Counted from the first letter of the stretch, positions 55,538-62,837 are shown. The stretch is DNA of 64,000 nt from Acinetobacter tianfuensis (GCF_003611465.1 NZ_RAXV01000015.1:1-64000); one strand, 5' to 3'. Translations and numbers: made by a program. Notes: generated by a model not told the origin, from the sequence alone.

Positions 55538-56037
55538 GTGTAATTTCTGAATACAAAGATTCAAGCGGTCTTACAACTTATCCAACGCCGTTTACTGATC
55601 ATGCGTTTGCTGGATTAAGTGAGCAAGAAAATATCGACTTCAAAATCTGGCTTGGTCTGATTGGTGAAAATGAAATTGAAATCGCGACTGATCAAAAGCT
55701 TGAGATTTATTTTGTTGAGGCATTCAAAACGCAGAAAGCGGATCGCTGCAAGCAATTCAATCCAGCTCAAAAGGCACCTCATATTAGCTTTTGGTTTCTA
55801 CAGGCTGAGGCGGGTCGAGTATGTGCGGGCTTGAGACATGGATGTGAGTTCTGGCAGCTGGTTAATTGGGTGCCTACTCAGGAGGAATTCAACAAGGCAT
55901 TCCCAGCAACTGAATCACTGGAGCTTGAATATGCGCCACCAATAGAGCCGGTGATCAAGTCAGAGCCAAAGAAGCCAGTTAAAGCAAAACCAGCGCGTGA
56001 TGAGTGGGCTTTGGATTTATTTGGAGGTGTAGCATGA
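55534..56037 (+). CDS. Hypothetical phage protein (167 aa)
   Basis: The N-terminal half contains YPTPFTDHAFAGLSEQE and WLGLIGENEIEIATD, and the C-terminus is proline/lysine-rich and ends DLFGGVA. It overlaps both neighbours by four bases. Proteins of this type follow replication P genes in many Acinetobacter prophages. I do not recognise a function; it may be a replication accessory protein. Confidence 0.68.
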   Translation: MSVISEYKDSSGLTTYPTPFTDHAFAGLSEQENIDFKIWLGLIGENEIEIATDQKLEIYFVEAFKTQKADRCKQFNPAQKAPHISFWFLQAEAGRVCAGLRHGCEFWQLVNWVPTQEEFNKAFPATESLELEYAPPIEPVIKSEPKKPVKAKPARDEWALDLFGGVA

Positions 56038-56297
56038 ACGAACGCCCACCCAATTATGCCAAGGCCGCCGTATTGAACCGAGGAATAGATACCTTGCTGG
56101 CAATCAAGCATACGCCAGTTGCCACAACAACCGAGATTCAGCAACAGGTTATGCCTGATTTATCACGACGCGCAGTACAGCGTTATTTAAAAACTTTAGC
56201 AGATATTGGGTTGATTTATGCCGTCGGTACGGATGGGCAGGAATACCGGTATTACTTGAGTGGTAAAGCAAAACAGCTGTTTGGGGTGAAGGGATGA
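56034..56297 (+). CDS. Small winged-helix DNA-binding protein
   Basis: The 87-residue protein has TTTEIQQQVMPDLSRRAVQR followed by LADIGLIYAVG and YYLS, a typical winged helix with its wing. Strong ribosome site GGAGGT sits eight bases before ATG 56034, and the frame overlaps neighbours by four bases. It could regulate phage genes or act at the origin. Confidence 0.72.
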   Translation: MNERPPNYAKAAVLNRGIDTLLAIKHTPVATTTEIQQQVMPDLSRRAVQRYLKTLADIGLIYAVGTDGQEYRYYLSGKAKQLFGVKG

Positions 56298-56686
56298 ATT
56301 TAACAATCGAACAAATGCGGGAAATTGTGGATGGAGCGCCTGAGTGGGCGAAGGCATACAACACAAAAATGCGGATGTATACGAATGGTTTTATTCGCTG
56401 CTCAAGTGATGCTTTTCTTAAGGATCTGAAATCCAAAATTGATCACCACTATTACGGACGCAGCGAGGCGGAAGAATTAGCTGCTTACGTGGAGTTAAGC
56501 CAAGAAAAAATCGAAGGGGGTGCAATGCTGGTTGGAGATTTTAGTGAAGCGAAAAAGAAAATCCAATCCGCATTTGAAGACGACCGCACCGACTTTGTGA
56601 CAGACATTCGGAATCATATAGCGCCGACGACGGTTGTTTTGGATGTGCATGTAAACGAAGCATTAAGACTAAATAGATTGGGGTGA
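56294..56686 (+). CDS. Hypothetical phage protein (130 aa)
   Basis: An acidic, mixed helical protein with WAKAYNTKMRMYTNG and SDAFLKDLKSKIDHHY near the start and VVLDVHVNEALRLNR at the end. No domain is recognised. It is co-translated with the winged-helix gene through a four-base overlap. Confidence 0.62.
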   Translation: MNLTIEQMREIVDGAPEWAKAYNTKMRMYTNGFIRCSSDAFLKDLKSKIDHHYYGRSEAEELAAYVELSQEKIEGGAMLVGDFSEAKKKIQSAFEDDRTDFVTDIRNHIAPTTVVLDVHVNEALRLNRLG

Positions 56687-56693
56687 TTGAGGG

Positions 56694-56897
56694 ATGAATA
56701 ATAAAGACTTTTTAATCTGCCTACTGCTTAGCGTATTTGTACTTTTCGCAGTCAAGTTCTTCTGGAAATGGGCGAATGGTGGCTTCAACAATATCGCTGT
56801 TTGGGAGTGGATGAGCCGTGGCTTTAGTTTTGGATTGGGAATGTGTGCGGCATTCCTTGTGGCCCTGCTGGTTTTTAAGTTGGTAGCGGGTAACTAA
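56694..56897 (+). CDS. Small phage membrane protein (67 aa)
   Basis: Two membrane helices, at about residues 5-24 and 44-64, with a tryptophan-rich loop between (FFWKWANGG). GAGGG precedes the ATG at 56694. It overlaps the DUF1064 gene by one base. Position in the middle operon and size are like many small phage membrane proteins of unknown role. Confidence 0.62.
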   Translation: MNNKDFLICLLLSVFVLFAVKFFWKWANGGFNNIAVWEWMSRGFSFGLGMCAAFLVALLVFKLVAGN

Positions 56898-57301
56898 TGA
56901 CCAGCATCTCACTCGCTGAATATCACGCTCAATACGCGCCCAAGACTAAACCCAAGTCTGGGCGCTCTAAATTCAACGCACAGCGCATAGAAAAGGATGG
57001 GATGAAGTTCGATAGCGTCAAAGAGTACAAGCGCTATATCGAGCTTACAGCGTTAGCGCAAAGAGGTGAAATTTCAGAGTTACGTTGCCAGGTCAAATTT
57101 GTCTTGGCACCCAAAGTGAAATTGGAAGGCGAGAAAAGAGCAAAACCTGAATTGAGGTATTACGCGGATTTTACATACCTGAGCAATGGTCGCTTGATTG
57201 TTGAGGATGTGAAGTCGGCAGTAACGCGGAAGTTGCAGAGCTATCGCAATAAAAAGCATTTGATGAAAACAGTACACGATATCGATATTAGAGAAGTTTG
57301 A
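56897..57301 (+). CDS. DUF1064-family nuclease-like protein
   Basis: The 134-residue protein matches DUF1064: KFNAQRIEKDGMKFDSVKEY near residue 25, GEISELRCQVKFVL, RYYADFTYL and RLIVEDVKSAVTR. The E, D and ExK pattern is a PD-(D/E)XK nuclease core related to phage Holliday-junction or recombination nucleases. It lies between the replication genes and the Q-like antiterminator, consistent with a recombination role. The catalytic activity is inferred. Confidence 0.85.
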   Translation: MTSISLAEYHAQYAPKTKPKSGRSKFNAQRIEKDGMKFDSVKEYKRYIELTALAQRGEISELRCQVKFVLAPKVKLEGEKRAKPELRYYADFTYLSNGRLIVEDVKSAVTRKLQSYRNKKHLMKTVHDIDIREV

Positions 57302-57311
57302 GGGACTAGGG

Positions 57312-57725
57312 ATGAATGCAGTAGCGAAAATTGAAGTAATGGATTGGTCAAAGCGTTCAGCCCACCAGTGGCTTGAGCAATATGGGATTTGGGTTCGGTC
57401 TGCAAAATCGGTTGTTTCAGCAAATCCTCTGGCAATGCTGATTGATAAGAATGACACAACAAGAATTAGAGCAAGCAAAGTCTCAATGCCTTGTGAAATA
57501 AGTGATGCAGAAGCAGTGCAAGTGAGCCAGCTGCTGGCGAAGATGCATAGCGATAAAAGAGAGTATTTGGCTGAACGAGCTTGGTTCTTAATTCTAAAGT
57601 TTGAAAATAACTGGTCCGATCAGACCATCGCAAATACGCACGGGTGTAGCCGAGCAAGAGTTCGTGCAGAGGCTGAGAAAGGTTTGGCGTATTTAGATGG
57701 AAAAATCGAGGCCTTAAATGATTGA
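57312..57725 (+). CDS. Q-like late antiterminator (Phage_antitermQ type)
   Basis: The 137-residue protein follows the phi21-type Q layout: an opening HQWLEQYGIWVRS, a central helix, then ERAWFLILKFENNWSDQTIA and GCSRARVRAEAEKGLAYL, which form the DNA-binding end. It is the last gene before a promoter and terminator that together resemble PR' and tR'. Sequence identity to any studied Q appears low, so the call depends on pattern and place. Confidence 0.75.
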   Translation: MNAVAKIEVMDWSKRSAHQWLEQYGIWVRSAKSVVSANPLAMLIDKNDTTRIRASKVSMPCEISDAEAVQVSQLLAKMHSDKREYLAERAWFLILKFENNWSDQTIANTHGCSRARVRAEAEKGLAYLDGKIEALND

Positions 57726-57750
57726 CTTGGCAGCCATGTATGTGTAGATT
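57722..57750 (+). promoter_or_regulatory. Candidate late promoter PR'
   Basis: TTGACT (57722-57727, overlapping the Q-like stop codon) and TAGATT (57745-57750) are separated by 17 bases. Transcription would start near 57757, ~35 bases before an intrinsic terminator. This is the lambda PR'/tR' geometry on which Q acts. Confidence 0.65.
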
Positions 57751-57790
57751 TAGTGTATGGTGGCAAGTTGTTATGACCTGCACCGATATC

Positions 57791-57818
57791 AAAGCTCGCA
57801 GAAATGTGGGCTTTTTTT
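57791..57818 (+). terminator. Candidate tR' terminator just after the late promoter
   Basis: AAAGCTCGCA pairs with TGTGGGCTTT using two G-T pairs around GAAA, and seven T residues follow. It would stop late transcription unless antiterminated. Confidence 0.75.
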
Positions 57819-57889
57819 ATTGTCAGCTGTTTTATCCCTTAATTGGTTTAGAAGTGAGCCCAGCTGGCACCCAAATTTAGGAGATCCAC

Positions 57890-58003
57890 ATGCTCCAATT
57901 TATAAAATGTATTTTAGGCTTTCATGGATCTATAGAAATCGATCACACGATTGATGATGAAGAAATCAAGGTGTGTCGGGATTGTTTGAAAGAAGTTGAG
58001 TAA
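57890..58003 (+). CDS. Small phage protein with CxxC (37 aa)
   Basis: The short frame encodes 37 residues ending KVCRDCLKEVE. AGGAG is six bases before the ATG, and Acinetobacter prophages often hold such tiny genes here. The CxxC pair might bind a metal. It lies on the late transcript between tR' and the secreted-protein gene. Confidence 0.5.
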   Translation: MLQFIKCILGFHGSIEIDHTIDDEEIKVCRDCLKEVE

Positions 58004-58031
58004 CAAGTTTTTAGAAAACCTTCACATTTGC

Positions 58032-58060
58032 TTGAATTAATATTGTATTAATTGTGTTAT
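58032..58060 (+). promoter_or_regulatory. Candidate promoter of the secreted-protein gene
   Basis: TTGAAT (58032-58037) and TGTTAT (58055-58060) are 17 bases apart in an AT-rich stretch, 55 bases before the ATG at 58115. With the terminator behind the gene it makes an independent unit. Confidence 0.5.
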
Positions 58061-58114
58061 TCGGTAGAATTCCCGCCTAGTTTTTTAAGGTTGGCTTAAG
58101 TTGGATGTGGGCTT

Positions 58115-58399
58115 ATGAAGCGTTTATTTTTATCGGCTGTTTTGGGTTTAGGGGTGACTGTTGCTCATGCCTATGTGGATCTTAGTCCGGTAATGAACCA
58201 CGGCAATGTTTCTACAGCACATGGAGTGAATCGAACTGGGCTATTCCTTCGTTGCAATCTATTGGAAACCGGTGTTGGTGCATGGGGCCGTCAATTCTCT
58301 AATGTGATAGGTACTTGGGATTTTGCCCCATATCAAACGCGAGTTTTCACTATACCTAACAATACAAATTATTATAGTTTTTACTGTGTGCCACTTTAA
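58115..58399 (+). CDS. Small secreted protein, probable moron
   Basis: The 94-residue protein has a signal peptide ending AHA (MKRLFLSAVLGLGVTVAHA) and a mature part of about 75 residues with two cysteines (LRCNLLE, FYCVPL) placed for a disulfide. It has its own promoter-like sequence and a strong terminator, so it could be expressed in the lysogen and alter the host envelope. No known family or toxin is recognised. It stands between late regulatory signals and the packaging genes. Confidence 0.68.
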   Translation: MKRLFLSAVLGLGVTVAHAYVDLSPVMNHGNVSTAHGVNRTGLFLRCNLLETGVGAWGRQFSNVIGTWDFAPYQTRVFTIPNNTNYYSFYCVPL

Positions 58400-58436
58400 G
58401 GGCATTATTCAAAAATCCTTTGCCAGTTTGGCACAT

Positions 58437-58476
58437 AAAAACCCCTCGCATTCTAGATGTTGAGGGGTTTTTCTTT
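58437..58476 (+). terminator. Terminator of the secreted-protein gene
   Basis: AACCCCTC pairs with GAGGGGTT across a 14-base loop, extended by A and T runs and followed by TTTTTCTTTTT. Confidence 0.9.
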
Positions 58477-58493
58477 TTCAATTCGGTGGATTT

Positions 58494-58667
58494 ATGGCAG
58501 ATAAAGTACAAGCGAAGCATGATTTAGAATTTTGTAGTGCTGAGCTGTCAAAGTATCAAAATCTAAGTCGAACCGGATTAACTCGTAATGAGATGCTAGC
58601 AATAGATGGCATCATGATTAAACTTAAAGAGCGCATTAAGAATCTACGTGAAGCGCTGTATTCATAG
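58494..58667 (+). CDS. Small phage protein (57 aa)
   Basis: The frame gives a charged helical protein (KHDLEFCSAELSKYQNLS and MIKLKERIKNLREAL). It starts right after the terminator at 58437-58476, with CGGTGG as ribosome-site-like sequence. Size and helical content fit small late-operon proteins. No family is recognised. Confidence 0.55.
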   Translation: MADKVQAKHDLEFCSAELSKYQNLSRTGLTRNEMLAIDGIMIKLKERIKNLREALYS

Positions 58668-58677
58668 GTAAATAACT

Positions 58678-58911
58678 ATGGCATGTGAAGGTTGTGAACA
58701 ACGCAGACAAAAACTGAAGGCAATGTATGGCAGCTCAAAAGAATCAATCGCAAACGCAATTGCTCGACTTACTAACCGAGATCGTAAAGCAGAACAATCA
58801 AGTGATGCAGCAGAACAGTCAGTTGATCAATCTGCTGCAGATACAAACCCAGCAGAACAGCGAGTTGCTACTGTTGCTCGAGCAAGAACAAGACGAACCA
58901 AGTTGCCATGA
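58678..58911 (+). CDS. Small phage protein, starts MACEGCEQRR (77 aa)
   Basis: Starts MACEGCEQRRQKLKAMYG, a form seen in Acinetobacter phages, with a CxxC at the N-terminus. After about residue 30 it becomes low complexity (serine, alanine, glutamine) and arginine-rich. A second frame with stronger protein character overlaps from 58727, so the back half here may be under weak constraint. Confidence 0.55.
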   Translation: MACEGCEQRRQKLKAMYGSSKESIANAIARLTNRDRKAEQSSDAAEQSVDQSAADTNPAEQRVATVARARTRRTKLP

Positions 58912-58927
58912 GTATTTGGATAGTTAG
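58727..58927 (+). CDS. Overlapping small coiled-coil protein (66 aa)
   Basis: In a second forward frame, 66 residues include LLDLLTEIVKQNNQVMQQNS and LLLLLEQEQDE, a leucine-zipper-like coiled coil, ending YLDS. GAAGG lies nine bases before the ATG. The heptad pattern is too regular to be a chance shadow, so I favour real coding overlap with the 58678 frame. Confidence 0.55.
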   Translation: MAAQKNQSQTQLLDLLTEIVKQNNQVMQQNSQLINLLQIQTQQNSELLLLLEQEQDEPSCHEYLDS

Positions 58928-58929
58928 AT

Positions 58930-59148
58930 ATGTTTCATAGCTCTAAAGACGGCAAAGGTATCCGTCATGCCTATGTGAATGGCAATCGAATTAAATGTGT
59001 TAAATGGGCTAATGAGGAGCAAGGTTTAGTCTGCTTCTATCCACACTATCCATTAACAAAGAAGAGTCGCCGTAAAGGTGAGCTATACACGCGATTATTG
59101 CGTGGTGAGGTTAAGGTGGTATTTATTCACGAAGCTACAAATGGATGA
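58930..59148 (+). CDS. Hypothetical phage protein (72 aa)
   Basis: A basic beta-rich protein with HAYVNGNRIKCVKWANEEQG and TKKSRRKGELYTRLLRGEVK. It is translated right after the coiled-coil frame. Charge suggests nucleic-acid contact; no family is recognised. Confidence 0.6.
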   Translation: MFHSSKDGKGIRHAYVNGNRIKCVKWANEEQGLVCFYPHYPLTKKSRRKGELYTRLLRGEVKVVFIHEATNG

Positions 59149-59154
59149 ATAGTT

Positions 59155-59328
59155 ATGACATGCGAGCACGATTGGTTCGACATCACAGTTGTTGGAGATA
59201 CGCAAACAACAATTATCTGCCTTGAATGTGGTGAGCGTAAATTTATGCCGTTTGGGACAGAATTATATGAAACTTCCGAGGCTTCAGACAAAACTGCAGG
59301 CGATGACACCCAAGCAACCAAGGCTTGA
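59155..59328 (+). CDS. Small zinc-ribbon-like phage protein (57 aa)
   Basis: The frame MTCEHDWFDITVVGDTQTTI continues to ICLECGERKFM, which places C and H at the front and CxxC later, like the small zinc-ribbon proteins next to HNH genes in phages. It overlaps the HNH gene by 62 bases in another frame. Confidence 0.55.
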   Translation: MTCEHDWFDITVVGDTQTTIICLECGERKFMPFGTELYETSEASDKTAGDDTQATKA

Positions 59329-59560
59329 ACCCAAAAAGAATTGGGGCAGTGGTCGAGGCGGTAGACCTTGGCGCAGACTGAAACAGAAGATCCACACTCG
59401 TGATGAGTGGACATGCCAGTGCTGTGGTCGTGTGACAATGGATCTTGAGTTAGATCACATTAAGAATAAGGCCCAAGGCGGAACGGATGATGAATCCAAT
59501 CTGCAATCGTTATGTGCGCCGTGTCATAAAGAGAAGACTCAAAAGGAAAGCAGGCTATGA
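59267..59560 (+). CDS. Phage HNH endonuclease
   Basis: The 97-residue protein has the HNH motif from LELDHIKNKAQGG to NLQSLCAPCHKEKT, with the zinc pairs CQCC and CAPC. HNH proteins next to terminase genes, such as HK97 gp74, help the terminase cut at cos. Start at 59267 follows GGGACAG; the longer frame is not needed. A G-rich segment lies just past it. Confidence 0.88.
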   Translation: MKLPRLQTKLQAMTPKQPRLEPKKNWGSGRGGRPWRRLKQKIHTRDEWTCQCCGRVTMDLELDHIKNKAQGGTDDESNLQSLCAPCHKEKTQKESRL

Positions 59561-59712
59561 ATAATGAAGAACTATTAGAACAACTTGAATCAACTGCAAA
59601 CTTTATGCGAGGCATGCAGTTTGATCCACGAATCCCAAACGATACCAAGCAAGCACTAATTGAGCGTGCGCAAAACATCGATGCATTAGTTGAAAAGTAT
59701 TTGGAAAATTAA
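59557..59712 (+). CDS. Small phage protein (51 aa)
   Basis: The frame overlaps the HNH stop as ATGA and codes a helical acidic protein (LLEQLESTANFMRGM, then LIERAQNIDALVEKYLE). It is typical of tiny genes before the terminase; function unknown. Confidence 0.55.
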   Translation: MNNEELLEQLESTANFMRGMQFDPRIPNDTKQALIERAQNIDALVEKYLEN

Positions 59713-59713
59713 A

Positions 59714-59780
59714 GATGGTGGGGGGGAGGTAAAAAGTTCAAAAGGCCAAGCCAGCGGACACCGCCCCCGATCTCATTTAT
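59714..59780. other. Candidate cos / packaging initiation region
   Basis: A G-run (GGTGGGGGGGAGG) is followed within 50 bases by a C-rich stretch (ACACCGCCCCCGATC), the only such composition in the window. It lies between the HNH gene and terS, where cos sits in HK97-like phages. No cut position can be shown. Confidence 0.45.
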
Positions 59781-59832
59781 AAAAAAATTTCCCTTTTCAG
59801 CAAAAGTTAACTTTTAGAGTTAAGGAATCGCA

Positions 59833-60315
59833 ATGGCTTTAACAGCAAAAATGAAAGCTTTTGCTCAAGCTATTGTTGATGGCATGAGTAAAAAAGACGC
59901 AGCAATTTCAGCAGGATACCCTGAAAAATCAGCGATGCAACAAGGCTCAAAGCTTTCCAAAAATCCTGAAATTATTGCGTATATTGACCAATATTCAACA
60001 GCCAAAAAGTTAACTTCTGAAAAGAAAAAGTTAACTCCTGAAAAGCCACAGCCTAAACCTACAAATAGTGGCGAAGATGACAACCCTTTGGACGATGAAG
60101 ATTATGCCAAAGACGATCCTCTGCAATTCTTAATTGATGTCATGAACAATAGCGATGATATGTTGCTGCGATTCAATGCAGCCAAAGCTGCACTTCCATA
60201 CAAACATGGCAAAGTTGCGGAAAAAGGCAAGAAGGAATCTAAGACGGATGGTGCAAAGCAAACCGCAACAGGTGGCGGTAAATTTGGAACATTGGATTCG
60301 CAGTTGAGGAGTTAA
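59833..60315 (+). CDS. terS: Terminase small subunit
   Basis: The 160-residue protein has the Terminase_2 N-terminal pattern: AFAQAIVDGMSKKDAAISAG and KLSKNPEIIAYI, the helix-turn-helix used for DNA recognition. A low-complexity linker and C-terminal KFGTLDSQLRS-type tail follow. It lies next to the candidate cos and before terL. The ribosome site is weak (AAGGAATCGCA). Confidence 0.88.
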   Translation: MALTAKMKAFAQAIVDGMSKKDAAISAGYPEKSAMQQGSKLSKNPEIIAYIDQYSTAKKLTSEKKKLTPEKPQPKPTNSGEDDNPLDDEDYAKDDPLQFLIDVMNNSDDMLLRFNAAKAALPYKHGKVAEKGKKESKTDGAKQTATGGGKFGTLDSQLRS

Positions 60316-60322
60316 AGTTCAT

Positions 60323-60472
60323 ATGGGCCCAAAACCAAAAGGCGCTACACATATTTCTAAAACATTTTTTGGCTGGGTATATGCAAGAAATGTAAGAGGA
60401 AAGTGGCATATTTACAAAGATGATGCATGGATAGAAGCATTCAGTCAAAACATCGAAGTAAAACCAATTTAA
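60323..60472 (+). CDS. Small phage protein between terS and terL (49 aa)
   Basis: The frame MGPKPKGATHISKTFFGWVY is a basic aromatic protein of 49 residues with GAGGAG in front of its start. It lies between the terminase subunits and ends just before a hairpin. Function unknown. Confidence 0.55.
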   Translation: MGPKPKGATHISKTFFGWVYARNVRGKWHIYKDDAWIEAFSQNIEVKPI

Positions 60473-60474
60473 TA

Positions 60475-60495
60475 GCCTCCATCGGGAGGTTTTTT
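60475..60495 (+). terminator. Short hairpin with T run before terL
   Basis: GCCTCC and GGAGGT pair around ATCG and run into six T residues. The stem includes the only strong ribosome-site sequence ahead of terL, so it may act as a weak attenuator or translation control. Confidence 0.6.
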
Positions 60496-60509
60496 AATGA
60501 GCAAAATTT

Positions 60510-62183
60510 ATGTCAGCAATGCTCCCAGAATGGACAACCGCTTGCCCAGACTGGGAGGAGCGTATTGTCGCAAAAAAATCCCTGATGCCATGTGCTCCAC
60601 TTTTTCCAGAAGTGGCAGACGTAGCAGAGCGGATTTTTAAAGAATTAATTTTGGTCGATGTGATGGGTAGCCCAAAAATGGGCGATGTCACATTACCATG
60701 GGTGATTGAATTCGTCCGAGCAATCTTTGGAGCTTACAATCCTGAATCAAAACGCAGATTAATTCGTGAATTTTTCTTACTTATTTCAAAGAAAAACACG
60801 AAGTCTACGATTGCAGCAGGCATCATGCTTATTGCATTGATTCTCAATGAGCGCCTATCCGCTGAATTAATCATTCTTGCGCCCACAAAAGAAGTCGCCG
60901 ACAACTCATTTAACCCGATCCGCGACTTCATTCGAGCTGATGAAGAGCTCAGTGAATTAATTAATATTTCAGAACATACAAAAACGACTACTCACTTGGG
61001 TACTGGTGCAGTTCTGAAAGTTATTGCTGCGGAAAGTAATGCTGCTGCGGGTAAGAAAGCTTCAATCATTCTCTTTGATGAGATTTGGTTGTTCGGTAAG
61101 AAGGCCCATGCTGAAAGTATGTTTCGTGAAGCAAAAGGTGGTTTGGCATCACGCCCTGAAGGCTGTGTTATCTATCTATCAACAATGTCGGATGAGCAGC
61201 CGTGCGGTGTTTTTAAAAGCTTGCTCGATTATGCGCGTGACGTGCGCGACGGCATCAAAGAGGATAAGCAATTTTTACCGCTGATATATGAGTTTCCGAA
61301 GCATCTCATTGAAAGTGGCGAACACTTAAAACCCGAAAACTTTTACATCACAAACCCAAATTTAGGTGCATCGGTTGATCTCGAATACTTGGTTTCCGAG
61401 TTCAACAAAGTTAAAGATGCCGGCGATGAATCATTACGTGATTTCTTAGCAAAACACTTAAACATTGAGATTGGCCTAAACCTCCGCGCAAACCGTTGGG
61501 CTGGCGCTGAATATTGGCTGCAGCAGTCTAAAAATTTCACACTAGAAAAACTTATAAATCAGTCGGATGTCATTACCTGCGGAATTGACGGCGGTGGCTT
61601 AGACGATTTGCTTGGCTTTGCAGTGCTTGGTCGCCATGCAAAAAGTCGTAAATGGTGGCTCTGGAACCATGCTTGGTGCAATAAAACTGCTGTCGAAAGG
61701 CGCAAGGAAAACGCGCCAAAGTATGCCGACTATGAGAAGGAAAAAAGCCTGACCATTGTTGAGCGTATTGGTGATGACATTGACCAATTGGCAGCGATTG
61801 CAAAACAAGTTTTTGACTCAGGAAAGCTCGATAAAGTTGGACTCGATCCATTGGGTCTGGGTGGTCTTTTAGATGGCCTACTTGATGCTGGTATCCCTGA
61901 AGACAAGCTCACCGCCGTACCTCAAGGTTTTAAATTGATGGGTTATATCCTCACTACAGAACGAAAACTAGCTGAAGGCAATCTTTACCATGCAGGCCAA
62001 GGCTTAATGACTTGGTGTGTTGGTAATGCGCGTGCCGTCGTGAAAGGCAACGGTATGATGATCAGCAAACAGGAATCTGGTGTAGGTAAGATTGATCCCT
62101 TGATTGCTACGTTTAACGCCGTGGCTTTGATGAGTATGAATCCTGAACAGGCTGAAAAAGAATACAACGTCTTTTTCATTTAG
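60510..62183 (+). CDS. terL: Terminase large subunit, HK97/Terminase_1 type
   Basis: The 557-residue packaging motor has a Walker A-like SKKNTKST at residues 93-100, Walker B IILFDE at 186-191, and a C-terminal RNase H-fold nuclease starting at ITCGIDGGGLDD. HLNIEIGLNLRANRWAGAEYW is a conserved central part. It fits PF03354. The ATG at 60510 has no close ribosome site; the nearest lies in the hairpin upstream and would better suit a frame-shifted ATG at 60497, so the start needs experimental support. Confidence 0.93.
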   Translation: MSAMLPEWTTACPDWEERIVAKKSLMPCAPLFPEVADVAERIFKELILVDVMGSPKMGDVTLPWVIEFVRAIFGAYNPESKRRLIREFFLLISKKNTKSTIAAGIMLIALILNERLSAELIILAPTKEVADNSFNPIRDFIRADEELSELINISEHTKTTTHLGTGAVLKVIAAESNAAAGKKASIILFDEIWLFGKKAHAESMFREAKGGLASRPEGCVIYLSTMSDEQPCGVFKSLLDYARDVRDGIKEDKQFLPLIYEFPKHLIESGEHLKPENFYITNPNLGASVDLEYLVSEFNKVKDAGDESLRDFLAKHLNIEIGLNLRANRWAGAEYWLQQSKNFTLEKLINQSDVITCGIDGGGLDDLLGFAVLGRHAKSRKWWLWNHAWCNKTAVERRKENAPKYADYEKEKSLTIVERIGDDIDQLAAIAKQVFDSGKLDKVGLDPLGLGGLLDGLLDAGIPEDKLTAVPQGFKLMGYILTTERKLAEGNLYHAGQGLMTWCVGNARAVVKGNGMMISKQESGVGKIDPLIATFNAVALMSMNPEQAEKEYNVFFI

Positions 62184-62200
62184 AAATATGCAATTTATTG

Positions 62201-62223
62201 ACCTCCTTTTTTGGAGGTTTTTT
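62201..62223 (+). terminator. Hairpin with T run before the prohead protease
   Basis: ACCTCC and GGAGGT pair around six T residues and run into more T's. The same stem occurs before terL. It stands 21 bases ahead of the protease start. Confidence 0.65.
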
Positions 62224-62243
62224 CATTTTGGGAGAAAGCCTCA

Positions 62244-62837
62244 ATGGGAGCTTTATTTAAGAATTTCAGCTCATTTGAAATTAAGAGTTTTGATGAATCT
62301 ACTCGCACATTTACCGGCACAGCAAGCACCAGTAACCCTGATCGGGTAAAGGACATTATGGTGCCGAGCGGTGTGCAGTTCACTTTGCCAGTACCGCTTC
62401 TATTGCACCACGACAGCAAGTTAGTCGTTGGTTACGTAACGAAAATCACTGTTCTTGAAAACACGATCGAAGTTGAATTCTACATTCCTGAAATCAAAGA
62501 AGAAGGGAAGCTCAAAGAGCGTGTGGATGAAGCTTTCCAAAGTGTCCAATACAAACTAATTACCGGACTGTCAGTTGGCTTCAATGCTGATTGGGAAAGC
62601 GCTGAATTTATTCAAGGTGGCGGTATTAAGTTTAATAAATGGGAACTTATTGAACTGTCACTTGTAACCACACCGTGCAACCGTGAAGCAGGCGTGGATT
62701 ACGCAAAAGCATTTGAGGAATACAAAGCCGCGTTGGGCGAAAAACCTCAGAAAACCGCAACAGATGGCGATTCATCTGAGCAAAAACACATTGTCGTAAA
62801 ACTAAATTGCCCAACAAAGGGTGGAGTAAAACTATGA
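62244..62837 (+). CDS. HK97-type prohead protease
   Basis: The 197-residue protein is a U35-type serine protease: FTGTASTSNPDRVKD at the start, H55/H56 in LLLHHDSK and S110 in LITGLSVGF, then WELIELSLVTTPCN. It trims the capsid protein and itself during maturation. Start at 62244 follows GGGAGAAAG. Its stop overlaps the capsid start (ATGA). It follows terL directly; no portal gene lies in between. Confidence 0.92.
   Translation: MGALFKNFSSFEIKSFDESTRTFTGTASTSNPDRVKDIMVPSGVQFTLPVPLLLHHDSKLVVGYVTKITVLENTIEVEFYIPEIKEEGKLKERVDEAFQSVQYKLITGLSVGFNADWESAEFIQGGGIKFNKWELIELSLVTTPCNREAGVDYAKAFEEYKAALGEKPQKTATDGDSSEQKHIVVKLNCPTKGGVKL

Noticed and set aside
57757-57954. 65-codon frame starting just after the Q-like gene
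   Set aside because: It crosses the tR' hairpin and lacks a ribosome site. The 57890-58003 frame within this area is better supported.
60497-60646. 49-codon frame from the ATG with the best ribosome site before terL
   Set aside because: The protein is arginine/cysteine-rich without pattern and overlaps conserved terL sequence. It may be translated briefly but not as a functional protein.
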